From positions 1 to 64,000 of the forward strand of contig NZ_VUOS01000008.1 in the NCBI RefSeq assembly GCF_009829325.1: a stretch of DNA of 64,000 nucleotides. The letters run 5' to 3'. This document shows, piece by piece, positions 17,810-26,214 of this stretch. Position numbers and translations under genes: made by a program. Under the pieces are notes generated by a model, which was not told the DNA's origin, made no database searches, and saw only the letters and a program-made list of their open reading frames with translations. Position 1 is the first letter of the stretch; each line of letters starts with the position of its first letter. The DNA is from Nocardia sp. CY41. GTDB taxonomy: Bacteria; Actinomycetota; Actinomycetes; Mycobacteriales; Mycobacteriaceae.

Positions 17810-18976
17810 TCAGGTGAGTGAGCGACCTTTCCAGCGCGCCGTGCCGCGGCGGCGGGCCCGATGCGAACGCGCCCACAGCAGCAGATACGCCGCCACCGAC
17901 ACCGGATGCGCGACGGCGGCCGCCACATCCGCGCGGCTCACGGGGCCGCCGGTTTCGGTCGAGCGGGCCAGCAGTCGCCCGGCGACGGCGGCGAGCCAGC
18001 CGAGCAGGCCGATCCGCCGGACCCTGCCCCGGCCGGCTACCGCCGCCACGGGCGGCACCCAATAGGCCAGAGCCGCCAAGAGTCCCACCGCCGCTCCACC
18101 CGCGATCGTGCCGTCGTAGGCCGACCATAGCCACCGGGTGTAGCCCGCGTCCATTTCGGCCGCACCGCGATACATCCTGGTGCGCGCCAGCCCTCCCGCA
18201 GCCGCCAGCGCGGTGGAGTGACCGGCTCGCCGCAGCGTGCGGGCGATGTCGAGGTCTTCGGTGACGCTCCCGGCCACCGCCGTGTGACCGCCCACCGCGC
18301 GGTAGGCGGCGTTGTCGAACACGAGGAACTGACCGCAGGCCACCGCCGTCGCGGGCCGCAGGCTCCGGTCGGCCACGGCCACCGGCAGCGTCGAGGCCCA
18401 CGACCAGCACAGCAGGGGCTGCACGACGGCCTCCGCCACGGATGCGGCCACTTGCATCGGCCATGGGGAGACCAGCGCGGCTCGTCCCGCTCGCAGCGCG
18501 CCGACCGCCGCCGCGAGCGCCTGCGGCGCCAGCCGCACGTCGGCGTCCAAGAAGATCAGCACCGGCGTCGACACCTCCTCGGCCAGACGTACGCAGGCGG
18601 CGGCCTTCCCGGTCCAGCCGGGGACGGGATCGGACTCGGTGCGCAGCACGGTGAAGCGCGGGTCGTCATCGATGGCCGCGCCTGCGGCCGCACCGGTGCC
18701 GTCGGTGGAGGCGTCGTCGAGGATGCGCACCGCCAGGCGCGGTACGCCCACCTGGGCGCGCAGATCGGCGATCAGATCGGGCAGCCGGTCGGCTTCGTTG
18801 CGCGCCGGGACGCAGACGGTGACCGGCTCGATCACCGTCGTCGGAGTGTTCGTCAACCGCCGCAGGGTGAGCCGGTTGTATAGCGCGAACCCCGCGCCGA
18901 GCGCAGCCACCGCGGTTGCGCAGGCAGGCAGAATCGAGTTCGCACGCAACGTCTTCGGCAGGTCGGCACTCACCAT
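17810..18976 (-). CDS. Family 2 glycosyltransferase, probably carotenoid glycosyltransferase (CruG/CrtQ-like)
   Basis: A 388-residue membrane-associated GT2 enzyme. After one N-terminal span come the nucleotide-sugar motifs VCVPARNEADRLPDL, LDDASTDGTG and the DXD-type FLDADV. These are followed by the acceptor-side EDLDIARTLRRAG, TRWLWSAYDGT and three C-terminal membrane spans. Sequence alone would fit several GT2 roles. Its location at the end of a GNAT-crtO-cruF-lppM series makes glycosylation of a hydroxylated carotenoid the best inference. No strong ribosome-binding site was found; GTG at 18973 is an alternative start. Confidence 0.78.
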   Translation of the reverse strand: MVSADLPKTLRANSILPACATAVAALGAGFALYNRLTLRRLTNTPTTVIEPVTVCVPARNEADRLPDLIADLRAQVGVPRLAVRILDDASTDGTGAAAGAAIDDDPRFTVLRTESDPVPGWTGKAAACVRLAEEVSTPVLIFLDADVRLAPQALAAAVGALRAGRAALVSPWPMQVAASVAEAVVQPLLCWSWASTLPVAVADRSLRPATAVACGQFLVFDNAAYRAVGGHTAVAGSVTEDLDIARTLRRAGHSTALAAAGGLARTRMYRGAAEMDAGYTRWLWSAYDGTIAGGAAVGLLAALAYWVPPVAAVAGRGRVRRIGLLGWLAAVAGRLLARSTETGGPVSRADVAAAVAHPVSVAAYLLLWARSHRARRRGTARWKGRSLT

Positions 18977-19010
18977 GGGGTCACGCTATCCCGGCACACC
19001 GACCCGCCGC

Positions 19011-19793
19011 TCAGCGATTCTGCGTCACCGAGCGCCACCAGCGGCTCAGCGAGAAGCCGACTTCCGGCGCGCCGGGCGCGGCGGGGTTGCGGTCCATGTA
19101 CGCCATCGCGGCGACGATGGCGGCCACCGCCAGCGTGATCCCGCCCGCGATGCCCGCCCAGCCCGCGAACGAGCGGGTGTTCGGGTCGGCGTAGCTGACC
19201 TCGGCGTGGAGCTTGGAGACGTCGCCCGACGGCAGCTTCCAGGAGACGACGTTGTCGCCCTCGCGGTTGCCGTTGGTCTTGGCCACGCGGGCCGGGAACG
19301 CGATGGTGAACTGCACGTCCGAGCCGTGCGGCGGCACGGATTTCAGATCGACCCGCCCGCTCAGGCTGACCAGGTCGCCGGTGCGCTGGAACTGCAACTG
19401 GAACATGCCCTGGGTCTGCTCGGACAGCTGCCCGAGCTGCTGCACCTCCCCGAAGGACAAGTCCTCGAAGAAGACCTGGCTGCCTGCGTATCCGTCCTGG
19501 GCGTACTGCTCCACCCGGACCTTCGCCGCCAGCGTTTCGGGGGCCTTCAGCTGCGGGCCCTTGTCGCCGGGGTCGGCGGGCACCACGGCGGCCACGAGTC
19601 GTCCGGACACCCGGTCGTTGGACGAGACCCCCATCGACACCTGCACCCGCAGGCAGCCGGCGAGCATCGGGACCAGCATCGCCGCGAGCAGGAGGACCGA
19701 AGCGACGCGCGCGCCGCGGCGTCGGGTCCGCCGCGGCGCGAGGTCCGTGGCATCGGATTTCGTGGTGACGGGACTCGGCTGCACGGGTGACAT
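19011..19793 (-). CDS. lppM: LppM-family lipoprotein (DUF3153)
   Basis: A 260-residue envelope protein. The lipoprotein signal has a basic RRTRRRGAR stretch, a hydrophobic core and the lipobox MLAGC. A DUF3153 domain follows, and there is a C-terminal membrane span (GWAGIAGGITLAVAAIVAAM) with a short cytoplasmic tail. The layout matches M. tuberculosis LppM (Rv2171), which is linked to phagosome trafficking in macrophages. The position also matches: in M. tuberculosis lppM adjoins the Rv2170 acetyltransferase gene. Here crtO and cruF lie between those two. Confidence 0.87.
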   Translation of the reverse strand: MSPVQPSPVTTKSDATDLAPRRTRRRGARVASVLLLAAMLVPMLAGCLRVQVSMGVSSNDRVSGRLVAAVVPADPGDKGPQLKAPETLAAKVRVEQYAQDGYAGSQVFFEDLSFGEVQQLGQLSEQTQGMFQLQFQRTGDLVSLSGRVDLKSVPPHGSDVQFTIAFPARVAKTNGNREGDNVVSWKLPSGDVSKLHAEVSYADPNTRSFAGWAGIAGGITLAVAAIVAAMAYMDRNPAAPGAPEVGFSLSRWWRSVTQNR

Positions 19794-19873
19794 CGTGCCA
19801 GGCCAACCGCCGGTAATGAAACGCGCCAGTCGCGGCGCGCGTCGGCGTGCTTCGCGCGGCGAGGCGGGCCCGG

Positions 19874-20734
19874 TCAGCGGCGCGCGCGAGCCAGGACGAC
19901 CAGCAGGGGGACGCCCAGCAGGCCCATGCCGGCGAAGCCGTACCCCGCGGACGACGGAAGGTCCAGGAACACCGCGTGGGCCAGCGCGGATCCGAGCCAG
20001 GTCCACAGGAACAAGGCCACCGGGACGGTGAGCGCGATCGCGGGGCTGCGCACCCGCGCGGGATCCGGCGCGGCCCGCTCCCAGCTCGCGAGCAATCCGC
20101 CCATCAGGAGCGCGACGGCGAACCAGCCCAGGTAGTTCGTCACCGGAATCCACTCCAGCCCGGGTAGTCCGGAGCTGGTGTCGCACCAGGTCCACTGCCC
20201 GTCGGCCACCATCTGCGGATCGAGGAACAGGTCCCAGCCCACCGCGCCCGTCGCCGTCGCCACGACCCGTGCGGCCGTGCGGCGCGACACCATCCCCGCC
20301 ACCACCCACACCGGATACATCCCGCCGGTCCAGGCCAGCGGGACGAGCAGCGGCACCTCGAGCAAGGCGGGGCCGAGCCGGTCGGTCGCGTACTGGTAAC
20401 AGCCGAACGGAACGCCGGTCGCGGTGCCGATCACCTCCGCCGCGAGCCCGATGCCGGAGACGATGACCAGGAAGCCGACGGCGTAGCGCAAGCCCCTGGT
20501 CGTGGTCGCGTGCGCCAGCGCGGCGGCGGCGGAGAGCACCACGACCGCCACGGTGACGCGGTCCCGCGCGCTACCCGTGGCCAGCGGATATCCGATCTGC
20601 GCGGCGACCGTCAGGACGACGAGGGCCAGCGGTAGGAGGAAGGCCGCCGAGCGATACGGCGACCGGGAGTCCCCGGGCCGGCCGGATGCCGTCCGATTCG
20701 TGGCGGCACGCGGCGGGTCACCCGGATCGGTCAT
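19874..20734 (-). CDS. cruF: Carotenoid 1',2'-hydratase (CruF family)
   Basis: A 286-residue integral membrane protein with about seven hydrophobic segments. Family features are VPFGCYQYATDRLGP, an early membrane-edge motif, and WIPVTNYLGWF in the second half; both are typical of CruF/DUF422 carotenoid hydratases. CruF adds water to the psi end of acyclic or monocyclic carotenoids, giving the 1'-hydroxyl that a glycosyltransferase can modify. The ATG overlaps the crtO stop (ATGA), so the two are coupled. Confidence 0.85.
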   Translation of the reverse strand: MTDPGDPPRAATNRTASGRPGDSRSPYRSAAFLLPLALVVLTVAAQIGYPLATGSARDRVTVAVVVLSAAAALAHATTTRGLRYAVGFLVIVSGIGLAAEVIGTATGVPFGCYQYATDRLGPALLEVPLLVPLAWTGGMYPVWVVAGMVSRRTAARVVATATGAVGWDLFLDPQMVADGQWTWCDTSSGLPGLEWIPVTNYLGWFAVALLMGGLLASWERAAPDPARVRSPAIALTVPVALFLWTWLGSALAHAVFLDLPSSAGYGFAGMGLLGVPLLVVLARARR

Positions 20735-22296
20735 CGGCGCAGCCACCGCGACAGGCCGCGCCGGTGCAGGTCGCGCAGTGCGAGAGCGGCGGCCGTGCGG
20801 CCGCTCGCGCCGGAGACGCCGCCGCCGGGGTGGGTGGACGCGCCGGTCAGATACAGTCCCCGCGCGCCGGGCACCCGCTGGCCCGCCAGCTCGGGCAGCG
20901 GGCGCCACAGCATCATCTGGTCCAGCGACATCTCCACGTGCATGACGTTGCCGCCGATGAGCCCGAGTTCGCGCTCCAGCTCCACCGGCGTCTGCACGTG
21001 GGTATGCGTCACCGTGTCCGCGAAACCGGGCGCGTACGAGTCGACTTCGGCGATGATCCGCTCGCCTTCGCGCTGCGCGAGATCGGCCCACTCGGCGCCG
21101 GAGGACAGGCGGTAGGGGTGCCACTGCGCCCACAGCGACAGCTGATGCGCGCCGGGCGGCGCGATGGTCGGGTCGAGGGCGCTGAAGCTCATGGCCAGGA
21201 CGACCGGGCGCGGCGGCAGGTCCCCGGCCAGCGCCGCGCCGTGCGCTCGCCGAAGCTGCGCGCGATCGGACACCAGGAATTGCAGGCCGCGGGCGGACTG
21301 GTCGGCCGGGCTGCCGGGATAACGAGGCAGTGCCGTGGTGGCGGCCCGCACCACCATCCCGATTCCGGGCCCCACGCGGATGCGCCTGCGCCAGCTGTCG
21401 AGCTGCGCGCCGTCGAAGCCGCCGGCGCGCAGCAGCTCCAGCGTGGTCAGCACATGGCAGCCCGCGACGACGATGTCCGCGCCCAGCTCTCGCCCCGACG
21501 CGGTGCGCACCCGCCAGCGCTCGCCGTCGCGGCGCAGCGCGGACACCGCGTCGCCCGCGCTCACCACCCCGCCGTCGGCACGCAGCCGCGCCACCAGCGC
21601 CGTGGTCAGCGCCCCGCTGCCGCCGACAGCGCGCCCCGGCGGCAGCGTGTGCATGAGCGCGGCGAACCCCACCATCGGCGCCGTGCCCGGCTCCGACATC
21701 GGCGGGCCGGACTGGGCGCCGAACCACGCCAGCGACGCCTTCAACCGTTCGTCCTCGAAGCAGGCGTCCAGCAGCGCGTCACCGGATTGCAGGAACTCCC
21801 TGGACAGGGCGCTGCCGCCGTCCTTCGCCTCCAGACCCCAGAACGACCGCACCAGCCTGCCCGGCGTCGGACCGCCGCCGAAGGCCCGCATCACCCGGGC
21901 GCTGCGCGGGCCCCATGCCCGCACGAAGCGGCGGTAGGCGTCCGCGTCGCGCGGGCCGCAGGCCGCCGCGATCGACGCGCAGGTCGCTTCCAGATCGCGA
22001 TGGAACACCAGGGCGGGGCGACCGCCGTGCGCGGGAGTGAAACCCCATGGGTCGCAATCGATGTACCGCAGGCCGAAGCGATCGAGTTCGAGTTCCTCGA
22101 TGATGCCGGTGTGGCGGATCATGATGTGCGCCGACGAACCGCGATCGACGCGATGGCCGGGGAACCGTTCGACCGTCGATACGGCCCCGCCGAGGACCTC
22201 GTCGCGTTCGAGCACCTCGACCCGGTGTCCGGCGCGGGCGAGGTAGCACGCGGCGACCAGGGCGTTGTGACCCGAGCCGACGACGACCGTCGTCAC
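20731..22296 (-). CDS. crtO: CrtO-type carotenoid ketolase / FAD-dependent oxidoreductase
   Basis: A 521-residue flavoprotein of the CrtI/CrtO superfamily. It begins with the dinucleotide fold TTVVVGSGHNALVAACYLA and VEVLERDEVLGGAVST. It ends with LTGASTHPGGGVSGASGRTA, the C-terminal FAD/substrate block of CrtO-like proteins. CrtO of Rhodococcus introduces a 4-keto group on a beta-ring. The GTG start at 22296 has GAGGG upstream and lies 7 bp after the GNAT gene. Alternatively it could be another carotenoid oxidoreductase of the same family; the co-occurrence with cruF supports a pathway role. Confidence 0.8.
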   Translation of the reverse strand: MTTVVVGSGHNALVAACYLARAGHRVEVLERDEVLGGAVSTVERFPGHRVDRGSSAHIMIRHTGIIEELELDRFGLRYIDCDPWGFTPAHGGRPALVFHRDLEATCASIAAACGPRDADAYRRFVRAWGPRSARVMRAFGGGPTPGRLVRSFWGLEAKDGGSALSREFLQSGDALLDACFEDERLKASLAWFGAQSGPPMSEPGTAPMVGFAALMHTLPPGRAVGGSGALTTALVARLRADGGVVSAGDAVSALRRDGERWRVRTASGRELGADIVVAGCHVLTTLELLRAGGFDGAQLDSWRRRIRVGPGIGMVVRAATTALPRYPGSPADQSARGLQFLVSDRAQLRRAHGAALAGDLPPRPVVLAMSFSALDPTIAPPGAHQLSLWAQWHPYRLSSGAEWADLAQREGERIIAEVDSYAPGFADTVTHTHVQTPVELERELGLIGGNVMHVEMSLDQMMLWRPLPELAGQRVPGARGLYLTGASTHPGGGVSGASGRTAAALALRDLHRRGLSRWLRR

Positions 22297-22303
22297 GTGA
22301 CCC

Positions 22304-22915
22304 TCACAGCGGCAGCCGCCTGCCGAGAATCGCGAAGGGCCGGTTGTCGCCCGCGAAGACGAAATTACGGACCACGTCGGTGAAACCCTGCCTGCGGTAC
22401 AGCCGCCAGGCGCGGTTGTCCTCACCGGCGACCTCGGGCGTCGACAGCAGCACGGCGCGCTCGGTGCGATCGCGCAGCAGCCGTTCCAGCAGAGTGCCGC
22501 CGATGCCGCGGCCCTGCGCGGCTGGATGCACGTGCAGCTCGGTGAGCTCGAAGTAGTCCGAGAGCAGTTCCCGCACGGAGTTTTCCGGCCAGCCCGAGCG
22601 GCGCATCCCGCTGTGCACCTGCTGGTGCCACCACTGATGCGCGGCGCCGCGATAGCCGTAGGCGACCGCCACGATCGGTGCGGTGCGCAGATCGATCCGG
22701 CCGGAGTCGTCGGGCAGCACCGCGGCCACCGCCTGCCAGCCGGGCCGGGTGGTGTGCTCGGTCCACATCGGCGCGCGATGATTCTCGGTCCCCCGCGGAT
22801 AGTCCATGGCGGCCACGTAGACCGCCAGCGCGTCGTGCAGCCGGGAGCGCAGAGCCGCCACCGAGAGATCGATGACGGCGGGTGCGGGAGTGTGATTGGG
22901 CTTGACGGCGGTCAT
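22304..22915 (-). CDS. GNAT-family N-acetyltransferase (Rv2170-like)
   Basis: A 203-residue protein. The acetyl-CoA-binding motif of the GNAT fold is clear: TELHVHPAAQGRGIGGTLLE near residue 130. It is followed by STPEVAGEDNRAWRLYRRQG, the usual C-terminal half of the domain. The N-terminal 100 residues are family-specific. It corresponds to Rv2170, whose product has been described as a lysine acetyltransferase acting on isocitrate dehydrogenase; I cannot confirm the same substrate. It is the first gene of the crtO-cruF-lppM strand. Confidence 0.85.
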   Translation of the reverse strand: MTAVKPNHTPAPAVIDLSVAALRSRLHDALAVYVAAMDYPRGTENHRAPMWTEHTTRPGWQAVAAVLPDDSGRIDLRTAPIVAVAYGYRGAAHQWWHQQVHSGMRRSGWPENSVRELLSDYFELTELHVHPAAQGRGIGGTLLERLLRDRTERAVLLSTPEVAGEDNRAWRLYRRQGFTDVVRNFVFAGDNRPFAILGRRLPL

Positions 22916-22960
22916 GGCTCTCGTCGGTCGCGCGGACGCGGAAGTTTGTCGGTGGGCGTC

Positions 22961-22982
22961 TTTATATTGAAGCTCAATTCAA
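22961..22982 (-). promoter_or_regulatory. AT-rich promoter/operator candidate upstream of the GNAT gene
   Basis: In an otherwise GC-rich gap, 22967-22982 is the palindrome TTGAA-GCTCAA-TTCAA. It is followed on the minus strand by TATAAA (22966-22961), which could be a -10 for the GNAT/crtO operon. A repressor site overlapping the promoter would fit, but no regulator gene is next to it. Confidence 0.4.
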
Positions 22983-23085
22983 ACGTTCGAATACCTGTTC
23001 GGTCCGGGCGGTTGCTGGAAAGCGGTGGGGCACCCCGCCTCCAGCACGGATACCGGCCAAGGTACGCGATGGTGGAGGGACGGCG

Positions 23086-23526
23086 ATGTCTGGTCGAGTG
23101 GAACAACCGGGCCGGCCCGGCCGGGCCGGCAAACTGCTGGAGCGCGCGGACGGGTTGCTCATGCAGGCGGCGGGGGAACGGGATCCGCGCGAGCGGTTCC
23201 GCACCGCCTACCTGGCGGCGCTGCGCGGCGCCGGCGCGGTGATCGCCCTCACGGGCGCCGATGCCGCACCCCGGGCGCGCTCGCGCAATGCGTGGGTGCT
23301 GATGCAGCGCGCCGCGCCGGAATTCGTGATGTGGGCGGATTACTTCAGCGCACGCTCGGAACTCCGGGCGGCGCTGGAGGCGGGACTGGACCGGAATGTC
23401 GACGAACACGAGGCGGACGAGTTCTCTTCGCGGGTGGCGGCATTCCTGCACGACGTGGAAGATCTCCTCGCGGCATCGGCTCGGTTGCGGCCCGCCCCTG
23501 GATTGTCCGGCGGGATGACTGCTTAG
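23086..23526 (+). CDS. SAV_6107-family HEPN domain protein
   Basis: A 146-residue helical protein. Start ATG at 23086 with GGAGGGA 6 bases upstream. The pattern RERFRTAYLAALRGAGAVIA followed by a helix with APEFVMWADYFSARS matches the small actinobacterial SAV_6107-type HEPN family. HEPN domains are often RNases or nucleotide-binding modules in toxin systems, but the RX4-6H catalytic motif is not evident here, so no activity is claimed. The gene is divergent from GNAT/crtO and precedes the DUF3040 gene. Confidence 0.7.
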   Translation: MSGRVEQPGRPGRAGKLLERADGLLMQAAGERDPRERFRTAYLAALRGAGAVIALTGADAAPRARSRNAWVLMQRAAPEFVMWADYFSARSELRAALEAGLDRNVDEHEADEFSSRVAAFLHDVEDLLAASARLRPAPGLSGGMTA

Positions 23527-23679
23527 TTAACGGGCTGAAGACGGACTACGTCCGACTGCGCACATTAGGTGGTCTGGCCCTGATCGAACTCGTATCATTG
23601 GTGTCAGATGGCCGCCAAGGTCGGCTATCTGTCGTCTACCCGGAGGCGACAGCCACGTCCTAGTGCCGGGGGAGGTACC

Positions 23680-24093
23680 GTGCCACTCTCCGAGCACGAG
23701 CAGCGCATGCTCGAACAGATCGAGAGCGCTCTCTATGCTGAGGATCCCAAGTTCGCCTCGTCCGTCCGCGGCGGACGGCTACGTTCGACCTCGAGTCGTC
23801 GCAGACTCCAGGCCGCGGCGTTGTTCGTCCTCGGCCTCTTTCTCCTCGTCGCAGGCATCGCCGCACCAGTGAAGCCCGGCGGCTTCCCGATCATCAGCCT
23901 GATCGGGTTCATCGTGATGTTCGGCGCCGGCGTGCTGCTGCTGCTCGGCACCTCCAAGAGCATCGCCAAGACTGATCGGCCCGGCGGCCAGGCGGCGTCC
24001 GGCGGCTCGGGCAGCCGGGGTCGCCAGCGGAAAACCGGCGGTTTCTCCGAGCGCATGGAGGATCGCTTCCGGCGGCGGTTCGAGCAGGAGTAG
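23680..24093 (+). CDS. DUF3040 membrane protein (Rv2169c-like)
   Basis: A 137-residue protein with the conserved N-terminus PLSEHEQRMLEQIESALYAEDPKF typical of DUF3040. Two adjacent membrane spans follow (about residues 45-65 and 70-90), then a charged, Gly/Arg-rich cytoplasmic tail. The GTG at 23680 is set by GGGGGAGG about 4-6 bases upstream. Position next to mraZ matches M. tuberculosis Rv2169c. Function unknown. Confidence 0.85.
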   Translation: MPLSEHEQRMLEQIESALYAEDPKFASSVRGGRLRSTSSRRRLQAAALFVLGLFLLVAGIAAPVKPGGFPIISLIGFIVMFGAGVLLLLGTSKSIAKTDRPGGQAASGGSGSRGRQRKTGGFSERMEDRFRRRFEQE

Positions 24094-24122
24094 CTCGCCC
24101 GTAGCCTGACAACTTCAGCACG

Positions 24123-24161
24123 ACCGGCGACGCCGCACCGCAATGGTGCGGCGTCGCCGGT
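24123..24161 (+). terminator. Strong hairpin terminator before the mraZ promoter region
   Basis: Perfect 17-bp arms ACCGGCGACGCCGCACC (24123-24139) and its complement (24145-24161) with a 5-base loop. There is no T-tract, as usual in actinobacteria. It isolates the division cluster from the DUF3040 transcript. Confidence 0.75.
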
Positions 24162-24215
24162 TCGCGTATGTGGCCCCCGTGTCGTGAATGATCTTCGGGC
24201 CATGCTTCCGCCTTC

Positions 24216-24244
24216 CCCCACACCTCCCCACAAAGTTCCCCACC
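24216..24244 (-). promoter_or_regulatory. Possible second, inverted set of MraZ-like boxes
   Basis: On the minus strand this stretch carries three GTGGGG cores spaced 12 and 10 bases. They resemble the proximal MraZ operator but point the other way and lie about 250 bp from the mraZ start. This is weaker than the proximal site; it might be a chance product of G-rich sequence. Confidence 0.35.
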
Positions 24245-24411
24245 GGGCCCCCGCGCTGCGGGCGCCAGGGTGTTTGCTGGGTGTTTTCGGGCGTTTGTCC
24301 GCAGGGGTGGCGCGTGTCGGCAGAACTCGCGAAAGTTCTCCACGGCGGTGATAGCTGGCATGACCTGCGGAATCGTCTGGGTCGGGAGCCAGATCACCGC
24401 TTGTTTCGATT

Positions 24412-24441
24412 GAAAGTGGGGGAAAGTGGGGTAATGTGGAG
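24412..24441 (+). promoter_or_regulatory. MraZ operator: three 10-bp direct repeats
   Basis: Three head-to-tail repeats, GAAAGTGGGG, GAAAGTGGGG and TAATGTGGAG, end 52 bases before the mraZ start. They fit the known MraZ box arrangement (GTGGG-type repeats with 10-bp periodicity bound by the MraZ ring). This predicts that MraZ regulates its own transcript and with it the division cluster. Confidence 0.8.
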
Positions 24442-24493
24442 CGCGCAGTACTGAAGGGCCGACCATCGAGGTGATCGTTAGGGAGGTATCGAG

Positions 24494-24925
24494 ATGTTTC
24501 TCGGTACCTACACACCTCGCTTGGACGACAAGGGGCGACTCACGTTGCCTGCGAAGTTTCGAGACGATCTGGCGGGAGGGTTGATGGTCACGAAGGGGCA
24601 GGACCACAGCCTTGCCGTGTACCCGAAAGAGGAGTTCACCGCGCTCGCCCGGCGAGCCGCGGCCGCGTCTCGAAGCAATCCGCAGGCCCGTGCGTTCGTC
24701 CGGGCCCTCGCGGCCGGAACGGACGAGCAGCGTCCGGACGCGCAGGGCCGGATCGTGTTGTCCGCCGACCATCGTCGCTACGCCAACCTGCAAAGGGATT
24801 GTGTGGTGATCGGTTCGGTCGACTTCCTGGAGATTTGGGACAAGCAGGCGTGGGAGTCCTACCTCGCCGAGCACGAGGAGGACTTCTCGCAAGCCAGAGA
24901 CGAGTCGCTGGGCGGAATCTTCTAG
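24494..24925 (+). CDS. mraZ: Transcriptional regulator MraZ
   Basis: A 143-residue protein with two AbrB-like MraZ repeats: [20 protein letters not shown] (first) and [15 protein letters not shown] (second). The DxxGR motifs that contact DNA are intact in both. MraZ forms ring oligomers that bind the repeats upstream of its own gene. ATG start with GGGAGG about 8 bases upstream. It is the first gene of the division and cell-wall (dcw) cluster, and 183 bp separate it from rsmH. Confidence 0.95.
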   Translation: MFLGTYTPRLDDKGRLTLPAKFRDDLAGGLMVTKGQDHSLAVYPKEEFTALARRAAAASRSNPQARAFVRALAAGTDEQRPDAQGRIVLSADHRRYANLQRDCVVIGSVDFLEIWDKQAWESYLAEHEEDFSQARDESLGGIF

Positions 24926-25108
24926 CCGCGGGCGCGCGAGTGCCACGCGGTCTCTGCCCGGACGCGGACCCTGACGTACTTCCCCGACGCCAGGTGCCGA
25001 AGTTCGGTCAGAGACCACGGGGCATTCGCACTTCTATCGAAAGCACTGTGTATCAAGGCGACCCGTGTGCGGTGCGCGACGACGCGAGGCAGACTCCGGG
25101 AGGTCGAG

Positions 25109-26083
25109 GTGAACCGTGAACAGCGCGGTCCCCGCCATGTTCCGGTTCTGCTCGAGCGAGCCGACGCGCTGCTCGGCCCGGCCTTGTCCGAGCCGGGCGC
25201 GGTCTACGTCGACGCGACGCTCGGCCTCGGGGGGCACGCCGAGCACTTCCTGAGCACCTATCCCGGCCTCCATCTGGTCGGGCTGGACCGCGACACCACC
25301 GCGCTACAGCTTGCCGGCGAGCGGCTCGCGCCCTTCGCGGACCGAATCACGCTGGTGCACACCCGCTATGACGGCATTGCCGACGCGCTGCGGGAGGCGG
25401 GGCTGCCCGCCACCGGTTCGGTCTCGGCGATCCTGATGGACCTCGGTGTCTCGTCGATGCAGCTGGATGAGGCCGACCGCGGGTTCGCCTATTCCGTCGA
25501 CGCCCCGCTGGACATGCGGATGGACCCCACCAGCGGGCTCACCGCCGCCGACGTGCTCAATACCTACAGCCACGGCGACCTCGCCCGGGTGCTGAAGACC
25601 TACGGAGAGGAACGTTTCGCCGGCCGGATCGCCGCCGAGGTGATCCGCCGTCGCCAGGTCAAACCGTTCCGTACCAGCGCCGAACTGGTGGAACTGCTGT
25701 ACGCGACGATCCCCGCGGCGACGCGCCGCACCGGCGGGCATCCGGCCAAGCGCACCTTCCAAGCGCTGCGGGTGGAGGTCAACGGGGAGCTCGACTCCCT
25801 GCGGGCCGCGCTGCCCGCCGCGCTGGCCGCGCTGCGCGTGGGCGGCCGCATCGTCGTCATGTCCTACCAATCGCTGGAGGACAAGGTGGTCAAGCACGAG
25901 CTCGCCGCGCACACCGCGTCCCGGACGCCGGTGGACCTGCCGGTCGAACTCCCCGGCATGGGACCGGAGTTCCGGATGCTGACGCGGGGCGCGGAGAAGG
26001 CGACCGAGCAGGAGATCGAGGACAACCCGCGGGCGGCTCCGGTACGCATGCGCGCCGCCGAGCGGATCGAGGAGGCGCGGTGA
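25109..26083 (+). CDS. rsmH: 16S rRNA (cytosine-1402-N4)-methyltransferase RsmH
   Basis: A 324-residue SAM-dependent methyltransferase that modifies C1402 of 16S rRNA. Typical motifs are HVPVLLERA at the start, [14 protein letters not shown] (SAM binding), [19 protein letters not shown], the long helical insert, and [18 protein letters not shown]. The GTG start is chosen because GGGAGG lies 6 bases upstream and the product then begins at the family's normal position. Its stop overlaps a 44-codon ORF that leads into ftsL. Confidence 0.95.
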   Translation: MNREQRGPRHVPVLLERADALLGPALSEPGAVYVDATLGLGGHAEHFLSTYPGLHLVGLDRDTTALQLAGERLAPFADRITLVHTRYDGIADALREAGLPATGSVSAILMDLGVSSMQLDEADRGFAYSVDAPLDMRMDPTSGLTAADVLNTYSHGDLARVLKTYGEERFAGRIAAEVIRRRQVKPFRTSAELVELLYATIPAATRRTGGHPAKRTFQALRVEVNGELDSLRAALPAALAALRVGGRIVVMSYQSLEDKVVKHELAAHTASRTPVDLPVELPGMGPEFRMLTRGAEKATEQEIEDNPRAAPVRMRAAERIEEAR

Positions 26084-26214
26084 GCGAGCAGTACCCGGCG
26101 CTTCGCCGCGCCGGCCGGGCGCGGATGTCCCGCGCAGCCGGCGGAGGCCGGATGAGACAGCGGCGCGCTGTGCCGATCCGGCGTCCCGGGAGGACAGAGG
26201 AGGGGAATCGATGA
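26080..26214 (+). CDS. Small Arg-rich coupling ORF (44 aa) between rsmH and ftsL
   Basis: GTG at 26080 overlaps the rsmH stop (GTGA) and has GAGGAGG 4 bases upstream. The TGA at 26212-26214 overlaps the ftsL ATG (ATGA). The 44-residue product is strongly basic: 14 Arg, including [10 protein letters not shown] and [15 protein letters not shown]. It has no membrane span and no family I recognise. It fills the gap exactly, so ribosomes could pass from rsmH to ftsL through it. Whether the peptide itself has a role is unknown. Confidence 0.5.
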   Translation: MSEQYPALRRAGRARMSRAAGGGRMRQRRAVPIRRPGRTEEGNR

